The translations under genes were made by a program, and so were the position numbers. A stretch of DNA of 64,000 nt, taken from NCBI GenBank assembly GCA_022709755.1, contig JAKLIF010000008.1:82014-146013 (forward strand). The letters run 5' to 3'. This stretch comes from Elusimicrobiota bacterium (GTDB lineage Bacteria; Elusimicrobiota; Elusimicrobia; FEN-1173; JAKLIF01). The notes under the pieces are model-generated. The model was not told the origin of the DNA. It searched no databases and saw nothing but the letters and a program-made list of their open reading frames with translations. This document shows, in pieces, positions 44,224-52,818 of this stretch; positions within the stretch are counted from its first letter, which is position 1, and each line of letters begins with the position of its first letter.

Positions 44224-44472
44224 ATGAAATACTTCACAATTCCAGAAGCGGCTAAGATCCTCAAGATAAGCCGAATCGCCGTTTATAAGCAGGTCAAGTC
44301 CGGCAAAATCAAGGCGGTTCGATTGGGGAGAAATTACGCCATCCCAGCCGGCGCTCTACCCCAGATGCCGGGAAAAGAACTGCGGTCGCAAGACAAGGCG
44401 CGACTGGACGCGGGAATTAAACGGGTCATTGGCGAATACAGTGAGACGCTGAAACTCCTCGGCCAAGAATAA
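44224..44472 (+). CDS. HTH antitoxin/regulator of a Fic-Doc module
   Basis: 82 residues. Residues 1-48 are an excisionase-type winged helix (FTIPEAAKILKISRIAVYKQ, VKSGKIKAVRLGRNYAIPAG). The tail is helical and charged and probably neutralises the toxin. It overlaps the toxin start by one base. The double GTTAACC operator directly upstream fits autoregulation, usual for such pairs. Confidence 0.75.
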   Translation: MKYFTIPEAAKILKISRIAVYKQVKSGKIKAVRLGRNYAIPAGALPQMPGKELRSQDKARLDAGIKRVIGEYSETLKLLGQE

Positions 44473-44906
44473 TGAAGATTGTTCCTCTCGCCCTGGTTGA
44501 CGTGAAATATATTGCCCATCGTTTGGCCCAGGAAATCCTGAACTTCGACGAGCCCATTCCGGACTTTTCCACCCGGTTTCCCGACAGGTTGGAAAGCTGT
44601 TTAAGCGCGCCTTTTCAGAGCTTCGGAAAGAGAGATTTTTATAAGACACTCATCGACAAAGCGGCCATTCTTTTCTATTTGATGATCAAAAATCATCCAT
44701 TTCAGAACGGGAATAAGCGTGTGGCCGTGACGACACTGTTGGTTTTTCTCCATCAAAATGAAAAATGGGTTTCGATGCACCCGCAAGATCTCTACAAATT
44801 CGCGGTGTGGGTGGCTGGAAGCAGTCCGACGGCCAAGGATGGCGTCATCCTGTCCATAAAACAAATTTTGGAGAAGGATTTAGTGAAGCGGGATTCGGTT
44901 AAGTAG
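44472..44906 (+). CDS. Fic/Doc-family toxin
   Basis: 144 residues. The Fic core is HPFQNGNKRVAVTTLLVFL at about 76-94, matching HPFx(D/N)GNKR of the Doc group. The preceding helix is DFYKTLIDKAAILFYLMIKN. Doc-type proteins modify translation factors with a phosphate or AMP; which one applies here cannot be told. It is coupled to the HTH antitoxin upstream and converges on the broken gene at 44899-45343. Confidence 0.85.
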   Translation: MKIVPLALVDVKYIAHRLAQEILNFDEPIPDFSTRFPDRLESCLSAPFQSFGKRDFYKTLIDKAAILFYLMIKNHPFQNGNKRVAVTTLLVFLHQNEKWVSMHPQDLYKFAVWVAGSSPTAKDGVILSIKQILEKDLVKRDSVK

Positions 44907-45343
44907 ATTGTTCCAGTTGTTTCCAGATCTGTTTTTCAATGGCGGCAATCTTGTCCTTCAGCATGGCGAGAATGGCCTGTTGTGTCGCGGGCCCTTTAAG
45001 TCGTCCTTCGCGACTAAAGGACCTGCAGTGCAGGCGTCAGCGTAAGCAAGCTCAAAATCTTCCCCATCTGAACAAGATCAATTCCTTCCTCTTGGGCCAA
45101 TACTTCGCGGGTCAGTCCCGGATTAGCCCTCAACCTCTTCTTGAAAATATAAGCCTCCCGTAAAAAATCCGGAATTGTTGGCGGCGGTGGCGGGACTGGT
45201 TTTGGTGGGCGCGGTTTGCGTTTATACGCGGCGCGTTTGGGGCGGCACATTTCCGGTGGCAGAGGGAAAGTATCGATCAAATAGAAGCCTGCGCCCTCGT
45301 CTTTTTGCATCATGAGCAATCGCGTATGAACATAGGGAGGCAT
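44899..45343 (-). pseudogene. Recombinase-associated HTH gene broken by a palindromic insertion
   Basis: The frame from 45343 reads for 109 residues and stops at 45014 inside a palindrome. Removing 43 bases (44987-45029) joins ...SLLTLTPA to TQQAILAMLKDKIAAIE... and continues to a TAA at 44899, giving about 135 residues. The repaired protein aligns with the HTH gene at 7014-7373 (NLLYLSPRIQEDIL against SLLTLTPATQQAIL). The N-terminal half has a Pro-rich stretch (RKPRPPKPVPPPPP). No recombinase gene accompanies it, so it is a leftover of a mobile element at the edge of the island. Confidence 0.7.
44987..45029. repeat. 43-bp palindromic insertion
   Basis: Contains CCTTTAAGTCG, a loop and CGACTAAAGG, then ACCTGCAGT. 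Shared blocks with 43.2 kb (TAAGTCGTCC, GCGAC, ACCT-CAG) place it in the same repeat family. Its length breaks the reading frame of the host gene. Confidence 0.7.
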
Positions 45344-45451
45344 GAGGCCGGGATCTTTTTGATTTGTGTCATATGAGGGGGGCGTTTCAGGACAAGAAGC
45401 CGTTTTGACTTATCGGTCAAGACGACTTCTTGCTTTTAGGATGTATCCGGC

Positions 45452-46228
45452 CTACTCTGTGAATTCCGCCGCCAGAACGGTGTGGTCCGAGGGGCGTTCC
45501 GTCATCCGGGGGGCTTTATCGATCCAGATGCTCTTCAACCGGGCGGCCATGGGAGCGGTGCCCAGGATGAGGTCGATGCGCCAGCCCTTGTTGGTGGCGA
45601 AACTGTTGGAGAAGAAATCCCAGAACGTATAGTGGCCCGGCCCCTTTTCTTTTTCACGGAACAGGTCGATCCACAGTCCTTTCGCGGCGTCTTCATAGGC
45701 CTTGCGGGTCTTGGGGTGGAAGCAGACGTGCTCGGCGTTGTCTTTGGGGTTCCAGAGGTCGATCTCGGTGGGGGCCACGTTCAGGTCCCCCAGCCAAAGA
45801 GCGGGTTGGGTGGCTTTGACGGTTTTGGAGAAATATTTTTTGAGCCGGGCGAAATAGGCCAACTTCATCTTGAACTTGTCGGAATCCGCCGTGAATCCCT
45901 GCGGCACGTAGGTGTTGATGATGAGCACCTCGCCGCACCGGGCCGAGATGAACCGGGCCTGGTCGTCGGTGTCGAGGGAGTCCAACCGCAGGACCGGCTG
46001 TTGCAGCGGCTTTTTGGAGATCAACGCGACCCCGTTATAGCCCTTTTGTCCCCGACACAGAACGTTCCAACCCGCTTTTTCGAACGCGTCACGGGGGAAC
46101 AGGTCATCCGTCACTTTCGTCTCTTGGAGGGCCAGCACGTCCGGTTGTTCGCGCGCGAGCCAGTCCAGGATGATGGGGAGCCGGATGCGGACGGAGTTGG
46201 CGTTGAACGTGGCGATTTTGAGCGTCAT
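45452..46228 (-). CDS. xthA: Exodeoxyribonuclease III
   Basis: 258 residues, normal length. Conserved motifs: KIATFNANSVRIRL at the start, LALQETKV with the metal-binding Glu at about 35, WLGDLNVAPTEIDLW with the catalytic Asp and Asn at about 150, and the final RIDLIL ... PSDHTVLAAEF with the His. It cuts AP sites and 3' blocking groups in base excision repair. First clearly chromosomal gene after the GC shift at 44-45 kb. Confidence 0.93.
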   Translation of the reverse strand: MTLKIATFNANSVRIRLPIILDWLAREQPDVLALQETKVTDDLFPRDAFEKAGWNVLCRGQKGYNGVALISKKPLQQPVLRLDSLDTDDQARFISARCGEVLIINTYVPQGFTADSDKFKMKLAYFARLKKYFSKTVKATQPALWLGDLNVAPTEIDLWNPKDNAEHVCFHPKTRKAYEDAAKGLWIDLFREKEKGPGHYTFWDFFSNSFATNKGWRIDLILGTAPMAARLKSIWIDKAPRMTERPSDHTVLAAEFTE

Positions 46229-46297
46229 GGGGGGACCAGTGTGATGATCTTTAGTCGGATTCTCCCGGGAATGTCATAAAGTGTATCGGCCGCCGAA

Positions 46298-46624
46298 TTA
46301 CAGGACGAACCACCAATAAGCGCCCGCCATCAGGCCGAACAATACCAACATCGTGATCCAGATCCAATGTTCCCGGCCCATCAGGGGCCAGGCGCGGTGG
46401 ACGTCTTTGAGACAGGCCTTCAACAGTTGTTTGGACTCGGGGGAGAGGTGTTTTCGGTGTTTCTTCCTGATGCGCAGGACCGCGAGGCCCAGTTGGCCCA
46501 ACATTTCGGTGCCGGTCGTCCAGGCGGTCTCCATGAGGAATTGGATCTCCCGCGCGGGGGATTCGAGTCCTTGGGCCCGGAGGCTTTTCATGAGTTCGGT
46601 GAAGGGATCGGTGGTGTCGCCCAT
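46298..46624 (-). CDS. Small membrane-anchored protein of unknown function
   Basis: 108 residues from the ATG at 46624 (MGDTTDPF); the longer frame from 46720 reads through promoter-like sequence. The body is helical and the C-terminus is one hydrophobic helix, WIWITMLVLFGLMAGAYWWF, so it is tail-anchored in the inner membrane with the soluble part inside. TATAAAT lies 8 bases before the ATG with no ribosome binding site, so translation may be leaderless. No family recognised. Confidence 0.6.
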   Translation of the reverse strand: MGDTTDPFTELMKSLRAQGLESPAREIQFLMETAWTTGTEMLGQLGLAVLRIRKKHRKHLSPESKQLLKACLKDVHRAWPLMGREHWIWITMLVLFGLMAGAYWWFVL

Positions 46625-46760
46625 GGGATATTTATACAAAATAGCCGGCCGGTGAAATAGTGGAGAGGGTGAATCGCCGTGTATGGAAAATTGTATAATA
46701 AGACCGCTGTCACGTTTCACTCCAAATCCAACTCATCTTAAATATCACAGGAGGATCATC

Positions 46761-47663
46761 ATGAGGAAGATCGTTTGTTTGTTGTCGTCGTTGCTGTTGG
46801 TGGCTCCGTTGAACGCTCGGCCCAAGGGCATGACGTACAATGCCCAAGAATTCCAGGATGTGCCGTCCGTCGCCAAGAAATTGGTGGAGGTCAAGGTGGA
46901 CGCCCTGAAAAAATTTAACGTCAAAAAGGTCATCATCGCCGAATGTTTCGGCGAGTTCATGGAATCGAAGGAGAAGGCCGATGCGGTCGGGGGGTTCGCC
47001 TGGGACGGCGGGACCACGTTCAAGACGACGGTGAAGATGGGGAGCGATTATTATGAGACCGTCACCAATGCGGTGTATGACGCCGTCGTGGATGCGCTGA
47101 AGGCCGGCGGAATCGAGGTGGTGGAGAAGGACGCCGTCATCAACAACGCGGCTTATGCCGAACTGGGATTGAAACAGGAGAGCGCCGGCGGCGGTTATAA
47201 GAAAGGCGGTCTCACCAGCAAGGCGTCGACCACCAAGACCTTGAAACGGTCCGCCACGGACATGGGACTCATCACCGGCGAGTTCACCGGACCCTTGAAG
47301 ATGGCCAAACTCAAGAAACTCCTGCCCCAGATCGCCAAGGACAACGGCGCGGATGCCGCTCTGAAGATCGGCTTTTTCGTGGATCAGGGGGAGGATTTCG
47401 CTCCCGTCCTGAGCCGGCTGAACGTCTCGATGGATTGCAACCTCATCGAGCAGAACGCGGGACGCGGTCGTGTGGAATATTGGTTCAAGACGATCCAGGT
47501 GGCTCTGATGGACATGCAGACGCCTCTTCTCATCGACGCCGCCGTGAAGGTCAAGAAAGACCCGTTCAATGCGGAACTTTATCATCAGTCGTTGATGACG
47601 CTGATCGATTCGGTTGTGAATTGCTATAAATCCGTCCTGGAGGAGGCGAAAGCTCAACCCTGA
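46761..47663 (+). CDS. Secreted/periplasmic protein of unknown function
   Basis: 300 residues from the ATG at 46761, six bases after AGGAGG. A signal peptide (MRKIVCLLSSLLLVAPLNAR) follows. The mature protein has a mixed alpha/beta pattern with KKVIIAECFGEFM near the start and ADAALKIGFFVDQGEDF further on, and ends LMTLIDSVVNCYKSVLEEA. No known domain by eye. It is monocistronic, with TATAAT at 46695-46700 and a strong terminator after the stop. Confidence 0.7.
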   Translation: MRKIVCLLSSLLLVAPLNARPKGMTYNAQEFQDVPSVAKKLVEVKVDALKKFNVKKVIIAECFGEFMESKEKADAVGGFAWDGGTTFKTTVKMGSDYYETVTNAVYDAVVDALKAGGIEVVEKDAVINNAAYAELGLKQESAGGGYKKGGLTSKASTTKTLKRSATDMGLITGEFTGPLKMAKLKKLLPQIAKDNGADAALKIGFFVDQGEDFAPVLSRLNVSMDCNLIEQNAGRGRVEYWFKTIQVALMDMQTPLLIDAAVKVKKDPFNAELYHQSLMTLIDSVVNCYKSVLEEAKAQP

Positions 47664-47698
47664 CGTCGTTTCGAGCAACTTCATACGTTCATCGACGG

Positions 47699-47743
47699 TC
47701 CGTCCGATCCGGCCTTTCGTGGCTGGGTCGGACGGATTTTTTT
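47699..47743 (+). terminator. Intrinsic terminator of the secreted-protein gene
   Basis: TCCGTCCGATCC pairs with GGGTCGGACGGA around a 12-14 base loop, then ATTTTTTT follows. Confidence 0.85.
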
Positions 47744-47819
47744 GTGCGGCGATATCCATGCGAAATAGTCGACCGGTGAAAAGTGGAGAGGGGGGGATGA
47801 CAGAAAGAAGAGGGTAAGA

Positions 47820-48780
47820 ATAAAAGACGATGGTCTGTGTGAGACGCGGACGGATATTTGTAGGGCTGGATCCCCTATAGAAGCATTAGGGGATGACAGC
47901 GTTAAGTGAAGAAAGTTTTTAATCTGTCATTCCCGCGTGTTGTTAGCGGGAATCTAGTCCGAGCATAGAGGGCGATTTGATAAGACGACGGTCTGTGTGA
48001 CGCGCGGACGGATATTTGTAGGGCTGGATCCCCTATAGAGACATTAGGGGATGACAGCGTTAAGTGAAGAAAGTTTTTAATCTGTCATTCCCGCGTGTTG
48101 TTAGCGGGAATCTAGTCCGAGCATAGAGGGCAGGATTTAAGAAGACGACGGTCTGTGTGCCGCGTGGACGGATATCGGTAGGGCTGGATCCCCTATAGAG
48201 GCATTAGGGGATGACAGAAAGAAGAGGGTAAGAATAAAAGACGATGGTCTGTGTGACGCGCGGACGGATATTTGTAGGGCTGGATCCCCTATAGAAGCAT
48301 TAGGGGATGACAGAATGAAGAGGGCAAGAATAAAAGACGACGGTCTGTGTGAGACGCGGACGGATATCGGTAGGGCTGGATCCCCTATAGAGACATTAGG
48401 GGATGACAGAAAGAAGAGGGAAAAGAATTTAAAAACAACGGTTTGTGTGAGACGCGGACGGATATCGGTAGGGCTGGATCCCCTATAGAAGCATTAGGGG
48501 ATGACAGCGTTAATCAAACAGCGGAAATGATGACGTAGGGGCAGCACTTCTCTTTAATCCGTCATCCTCGAACGTTTTTATCGTCCCAATTACGCTAAAG
48601 ATAGGGATCGTCCCTTGACGGGACAGAGATCTAGACTGAGGATGGCTGTTCACGCTTTATACGGATGTCTGTTGAGGTTGCCCTCTATTGGTAGGGCTGG
48701 ATCCTCCCTCTGTAAGAGGGGGGAATATCGTTCTTTCGGCGGGATATTGTTATACTATTATTCCGTGATCGGATTTAAAT
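47820..48780. repeat. Hairpin repeat array, six copies
   Basis: Six copies of a unit starting GGTCTGTGTG and running through TAGGGCTGGATCCCCTATAG to ATTAGGGGATGACAG begin near 47832, 47990, 48150, 48246, 48342 and 48440. Each contains the arms ATCCCCTA and TAGGGGAT. The first two are separated by a second unit with CATTCCCGC and GCGGGAAT arms; the last ones repeat every ~97 bases. A partial copy lies near 48690, and more at 52.67-52.80 kb. The 1.1-kb stretch from 47744 to 48802 has no gene. Confidence 0.8.
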
Positions 48781-48802
48781 ATCGTTCGGATAGGAGTCTT
48801 CC

Positions 48803-49471
48803 ATGAAACTGATCCTGAAGATCGTCGGTGGTTTGATCCTGTCGGCCGCGTGTTTCGCGGTGGCCGTGTTTTTGACATTCAGTCAGGCGACTGTTCCCAC
48901 GAAAGGACCGCGCATCGACGGTTATGCGGAACCGCAGAAGGCCGTGTTGGTCATCGACGTGCAGGAGGATTTCATCGGAAAGAGCGCTCATCCGTCGAGG
49001 CAATACAAGAATTCGGACAACATCATCGAAGCGATGAACAGGGTCATCGAGGAGGCCCGAGTCCGGAATTATCGCGTGGTCTACATCCGCCAGGAATATG
49101 AGGGCATCTGGGCCCAGTTCCTGTCAAAGACATTGTTCGGGGGACGGGGGCTGCCCGGCCGGCCCGGCACCCAGATCGACAAGAGGGTGATGATGGTTTC
49201 GGAAGACATCTTCACGAAACGGATCGGGGATGCGTTCTCCAATCCGGCGCTCAGCGATTTTCTGATCGCGAATCAGGTGGACGAATTGTTGCTGGTGGGG
49301 TTGGACGTCCAATATTGCGTGCATGCCACCGCGCAAGGCGCATTGAACAGGGGGTATAAGGTCTCCGTGGCGACCGATGCTGTGGCGATTTTGAACGAGA
49401 AGAAGTGGGATCCCATGATGGAGAAATATGAGCGGGAAGGGATCGTTTTGACGAACAGTAAATCGTTTTGA
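48803..49471 (+). CDS. Membrane-anchored isochorismatase-like cysteine hydrolase
   Basis: 222 residues. An N-terminal hydrophobic helix (LILKIVGGLILSAACFAVAV) anchors it. The hydrolase domain follows: VLVIDVQEDF holds the catalytic Asp at about 53, and LLLVGLDVQYCVHATAQGAL holds the nucleophilic Cys. Family members cleave isochorismate, nicotinamide or other amides; the substrate cannot be told. The export or anchor is unusual for this mostly cytoplasmic family. Confidence 0.82.
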   Translation: MKLILKIVGGLILSAACFAVAVFLTFSQATVPTKGPRIDGYAEPQKAVLVIDVQEDFIGKSAHPSRQYKNSDNIIEAMNRVIEEARVRNYRVVYIRQEYEGIWAQFLSKTLFGGRGLPGRPGTQIDKRVMMVSEDIFTKRIGDAFSNPALSDFLIANQVDELLLVGLDVQYCVHATAQGALNRGYKVSVATDAVAILNEKKWDPMMEKYEREGIVLTNSKSF

Positions 49472-49496
49472 CGATGTTTCAAGGGAATCAACACAC

Positions 49497-50234
49497 ATGA
49501 CGAAGCCGACGACGGGCCAACGGGTCGCGCTCATCACGGGCGGGGCGCAGGGGATCGGGCGGGCCATCGCTGAACGGTTCCTGAAAGGGTCGGTGGCGGT
49601 GGTCATCGCCGATCGGAACAGGTCCAAAGGCCGGCGCGCCGCCTCCGAGTTGAGCCGGTGGGGGGACGTGCGGTTTCTTCCGCTGGATGTGTCGTCGGAA
49701 AGTCAGGTCCGGACGGGGATCGACGATGTGATCCGTCGGCATGGCCGGCTGGACGTGCTGGTGAACAATGCGGGGATCGTCACGCCGGGAACGGGATTCG
49801 ATTTTAAACGGTGGAAGGAGATCGTTGCGGTGAACCTGACGGGGCCGTTTCTTTGCTCGAAGTATGCCGAACGGCCGCTTCGCCGGTCGCGCGGGAGCAT
49901 CGTCAACATCGCGTCCACTCGGGCCCTGATGTCGGAGCCGGGCACGCAGGCCTATTCCGCCTCCAAGGGCGGGTTGGTGGCGCTGACCCATTCGTTGGCG
50001 GTCACGATGGGGCCGGCGGTCCGGGTGAATTGCATCAGCCCGGGATGGATCGACACGCGCAATTCCCGGTTGCGTCCGGCGGACCATCAGCAACATCCGG
50101 CCGGTCGGGTGGGGCTTCCTCGCGATATCGCCGAACTGGCCTGGTTTTTGGCGTCGCCGGAGGCCGGGTTCATCACGGGACAGAATTATGTGGCGGACGG
50201 CGGCATGACGAAGAAGATGATCTATGAGGAATGA
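49497..50234 (+). CDS. Short-chain dehydrogenase/reductase
   Basis: 245 residues, standard SDR length. Nucleotide-binding ITGGAQGIGRAIAERF (TGxxxGIG), the NNAG motif, and catalytic IASTRAL ... YSASKGGLVAL. It is an NAD(P)-dependent oxidoreductase of unknown substrate. It lies 25 bases after the isochorismatase-like gene and 12 bases before a small unknown gene. Confidence 0.88.
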   Translation: MTKPTTGQRVALITGGAQGIGRAIAERFLKGSVAVVIADRNRSKGRRAASELSRWGDVRFLPLDVSSESQVRTGIDDVIRRHGRLDVLVNNAGIVTPGTGFDFKRWKEIVAVNLTGPFLCSKYAERPLRRSRGSIVNIASTRALMSEPGTQAYSASKGGLVALTHSLAVTMGPAVRVNCISPGWIDTRNSRLRPADHQQHPAGRVGLPRDIAELAWFLASPEAGFITGQNYVADGGMTKKMIYEE

Positions 50235-50246
50235 GGAGATAGGCCA

Positions 50247-50528
50247 GTGACAAAACCGGAACTGAACAAGAAGGGACAGGTCGTCGTCGACGCCGAGATC
50301 GTGCGGGACGATATGTATTCGGCGCAGAGGGAAGAGTTGCACATGACCTTGAAGGCTTGCCTGGATAAGAACGAGCCCCTTTCCGTGCATGAAAAGGCGG
50401 TTCTGATCCCGGATGAGATCTATGTGGTGCTTCAGAAGATCAAACATTCCAACCATTTTTCCCGCAAGGAACGCAACGCGTTGACCGAAGCCGGGTTTCA
50501 GGTGGATAACCTGTATCCCGACCTGTGA
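50247..50528 (+). CDS. Small hypothetical protein after the SDR gene
   Basis: 93 residues with a GTG start; AGGAG lies about 12 bases upstream, 12 bases after the SDR stop. The sequence is acidic and soluble (VVVDAEIVRDDMYSAQREEL, KNEPLSVHEKAVLIPDEIYV) with no motif I know. Base use matches the GC-rich neighbours. Probably co-transcribed with the SDR. Confidence 0.6.
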   Translation: MTKPELNKKGQVVVDAEIVRDDMYSAQREELHMTLKACLDKNEPLSVHEKAVLIPDEIYVVLQKIKHSNHFSRKERNALTEAGFQVDNLYPDL

Positions 50529-50627
50529 TCCGTTCGAGCGGGTCCTTCCATCCCATCAATCCACGATAAACTGCCGGGAGAGTCCTCCGGTTTTCTGACG
50601 CGCTTTTGACTGGAGGCGTGACGGGGG

Positions 50628-51065
50628 TTATTTCAGTTCGATGGTCAGAGAGTGTTCGGGCGTTTGTAGGGAAAAGAGGGCTGATTCCCACGAGGGCGGT
50701 CCGAAGCGCCCCCGGGCGTTGTTCGAGAAGCCGTAGGGTTCGGCGGGGCGACCCAACAGGTTTTTGTCCAATCGGGTGTTCCGATTGATGTCTTGGAATG
50801 CTTTCACGGAGTAGACGCCGTAAGGCAGGGGGCCGAGCCGGACAGGGCCTGTGGATCTTTGGAGGTCGACGGTCATGCCGATGTCGGGACGGTTTTCGTC
50901 GGAATGTTTTTGGGGGGATCCGGAGACGGCGATGCGGAGGTCCCCTTTTCGATCATCGAGTCCTGTGAAGTGGAGCGTCAGATAGGATTGTTCCGCCTCT
51001 TCGGCCGACGGGCCCGTCAGGGGGAGGCCCAGGAGTAAGGCCAGGGTGAGCGCCCGCCGGATCAT
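50628..51065 (-). CDS. DUF2141 secreted protein
   Basis: 145 residues with a signal peptide (RRALTLALLLGLPLTGPSA). The DUF2141 pattern is clear: LPYGVYSVKAFQDINRNTRL, then GRPAEPYGFSNNARGRFGPP. Function unknown; the family is a secreted beta-sandwich. Its start overlaps the stop of the desaturase gene (ATGA), and such proteins are often neighbours of carotenoid or lipid genes. Confidence 0.8.
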   Translation of the reverse strand: MIRRALTLALLLGLPLTGPSAEEAEQSYLTLHFTGLDDRKGDLRIAVSGSPQKHSDENRPDIGMTVDLQRSTGPVRLGPLPYGVYSVKAFQDINRNTRLDKNLLGRPAEPYGFSNNARGRFGPPSWESALFSLQTPEHSLTIELK

Positions 51066-52564
51066 CGGTATTTATCTGAGAGACATTTGGCCACGATACG
51101 GCCGGACTCATAGATGGTGGGGAGTCCGCTGCCGGGATGGGTGCCTCCTCCGGTGAGCCACATGTTCTTGAATTCCTCAAAACGGTTGTGGGGACGGAAA
51201 ACGAGCATCTGGCCGATGTTGTGGGCCAGGTTGAACGTGGCGCCGTATCCGACGCGCATTTCATTCTCCCAATCGAGGGGGGAGACCGCTTTTTCGAAAT
51301 GGATGTGTTGTGAGAGGCCCTTCAGGCCGGCCCGTTCTTCCAGGAGTTTGACGATGAGGTCCCGGAAGCGGGTCTTGTGTTGAGTCCAATCGACGGAGCC
51401 CACGCGGAGGTTCGAGGTGGGCACCAGGACGTAAATGGTGGAATGGTTCGGCGGGGCCAGGGTCGGATCGGTCTTGGACGCGTTCTGGACGTAGAAAGAG
51501 ATGTTTTCCGAGAGGGGACCGCCGGTCTCGATGGAACGGAGGTTGGCCCGGTAGTCCGGGGCGATGAATACGTTGTGATGCTCAAGATGGTCATAGCGCG
51601 TGTCGAGGCCCAGGTAGAGCATGAAGGTGGAACAGGAATATTTCTTGCTGGCGAGGCGGCGGTCGGTGTAGCGTCTCCGGAGGGTGTCGGGAAAGAGGTT
51701 TTTCATGCCCCAGGCGAAATCGGCGTTCATGACGATCTCATCGAACGGTTCGGTGCGGCCGTCGGCGAAGCGGAGTCCTGTGGCTCGGCCCTTTCCCACC
51801 ATGACCTGGCTCACGTCGGTGTTGAGATGGATCCGCGCGCCCATCTCCCGGGCCAATTTCTCCTGGGCGAGAGAGAGGGAGTTCAGCCCACCCCTGACAT
51901 GGTAGATGCCCCACTTGTATTCCGTGAAGGAGAGGATGCTGAAGAGGGCCGGGCATGTGAACGGAGACATCCCGAGGTATTTGGATTGAAAAGTGAACCC
52001 GAGTTTGATGCGGTCGTCCCGGTAGAATCGGCCCAGTTCCCGCCAGAGACTGCGGGGCCAGCCCAGCAGGGGGGCGGCCTTGAGGAGTTTGGGCCGTAGC
52101 ATGTGCCAGGGTCTGTCGTAGGGAATGCTGAGACACGGCATGATGGCGTCCATCTTGCGTTCGTGATAGGACATGTAGCGGTCGAAGGCGTCGGCGTCGG
52201 ACGGGACGATGCCGCGGAGCGAGGCCTTGGCTTTTTCCGGATGACGGCTGGGGTGGTAGACGGAACCGTCGGGATAGGAGAGGGAATAGAGCGGGTCCAG
52301 GTCCGTGAGCTGGACATAGTCTTCGAGGTTGCGGCCGCATTCCCGGAAGATCTCTTCGAGGAGGAACGGCATCATGAAGAATGTGGGACCGATGTCGAAG
52401 GTGTATTCGGGGGTTTTGAACCAACCGTTTCGTCCTCCGACCCGGGAGAGCCGTTCGAACACGTCGACTTGGAAACCCTGGCGGGCGAGGAGCGAGGCGG
52501 CGGTCAGTCCGCCGGGGCCCGCTCCGATGACGGCGACGCGGATGGAAGGACGAGCGGAATTCAT
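51062..52564 (-). CDS. Phytoene desaturase-family FAD oxidoreductase
   Basis: 500 residues, normal CrtI length. FAD/NAD-binding VAVIGAGPGGLTAASLLARQ at about 9-28, then VGGRNGWFKTPEYTFDIGPT. The C-terminal FAD-binding end is LTGGGTHPGSGLPTIYESGR, typical of CrtI. It desaturates or isomerises a carotenoid, or acts on another lipid such as a retinoid-like substrate. It is coupled to the DUF2141 gene; no phytoene synthase is in the window. Confidence 0.88.
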   Translation of the reverse strand: MNSARPSIRVAVIGAGPGGLTAASLLARQGFQVDVFERLSRVGGRNGWFKTPEYTFDIGPTFFMMPFLLEEIFRECGRNLEDYVQLTDLDPLYSLSYPDGSVYHPSRHPEKAKASLRGIVPSDADAFDRYMSYHERKMDAIMPCLSIPYDRPWHMLRPKLLKAAPLLGWPRSLWRELGRFYRDDRIKLGFTFQSKYLGMSPFTCPALFSILSFTEYKWGIYHVRGGLNSLSLAQEKLAREMGARIHLNTDVSQVMVGKGRATGLRFADGRTEPFDEIVMNADFAWGMKNLFPDTLRRRYTDRRLASKKYSCSTFMLYLGLDTRYDHLEHHNVFIAPDYRANLRSIETGGPLSENISFYVQNASKTDPTLAPPNHSTIYVLVPTSNLRVGSVDWTQHKTRFRDLIVKLLEERAGLKGLSQHIHFEKAVSPLDWENEMRVGYGATFNLAHNIGQMLVFRPHNRFEEFKNMWLTGGGTHPGSGLPTIYESGRIVAKCLSDKYR

Positions 52565-52659
52565 AGTGGAGACATTCTAACAAAACAAAAAAGTGGGGGG
52601 AAAGAGGAGGATCGGTAATAGAACCAAGGTTGGGACGGGAAAGCCGGCGTTCCGTTGAT

Positions 52660-52800
52660 AAAGTTATATTAGGATCTGTGTGAGGCGTGGATGGATATCT
52701 GTAGGACTGGATCCCCTATAGAGACATTAGAGGATGACTGAAGTAAGTGGGCGGAGTTCAAGAAGACGACGGTCTGTGTGAAGCGCGGGCGGAATAAAGA
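52660..52800. repeat. Distant copies of the 48-kb hairpin repeat
   Basis: GATCTGTGTGAGGCGTGG through GACTGGATCCCCTATAG to ATTAGAGGATGACTG is a diverged copy, followed by GACGACGGTCTGTGTG as a partial one. It fills the 254-base gap after the desaturase start and shows the element is interspersed, not only tandem. Confidence 0.75.
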
Positions 52801-52818
52801 GGGAAGGCGTTGAAAGGT

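Noticed and set aside
45482..46279. 265-residue plus-strand frame
   Set aside because: Antisense to xthA; composition of a shadow frame.
46710..47759. 349-residue frame on the minus strand
   Set aside because: Antisense to a secreted-protein gene that has a signal peptide, AGGAGG and a terminator; low-complexity His/Asp/Leu-rich shadow of a GC-rich gene.
47820..48520. Regular repeats that could be taken for a CRISPR array
   Set aside because: Units are 97-158 bases, internally palindromic, with no unique 30-40 base spacers and no cas genes nearby.
49488..50456. 322-residue frame on the minus strand
   Set aside because: Antisense to the SDR gene; Pro/Arg/His-rich composition typical of a GC-rich shadow frame.
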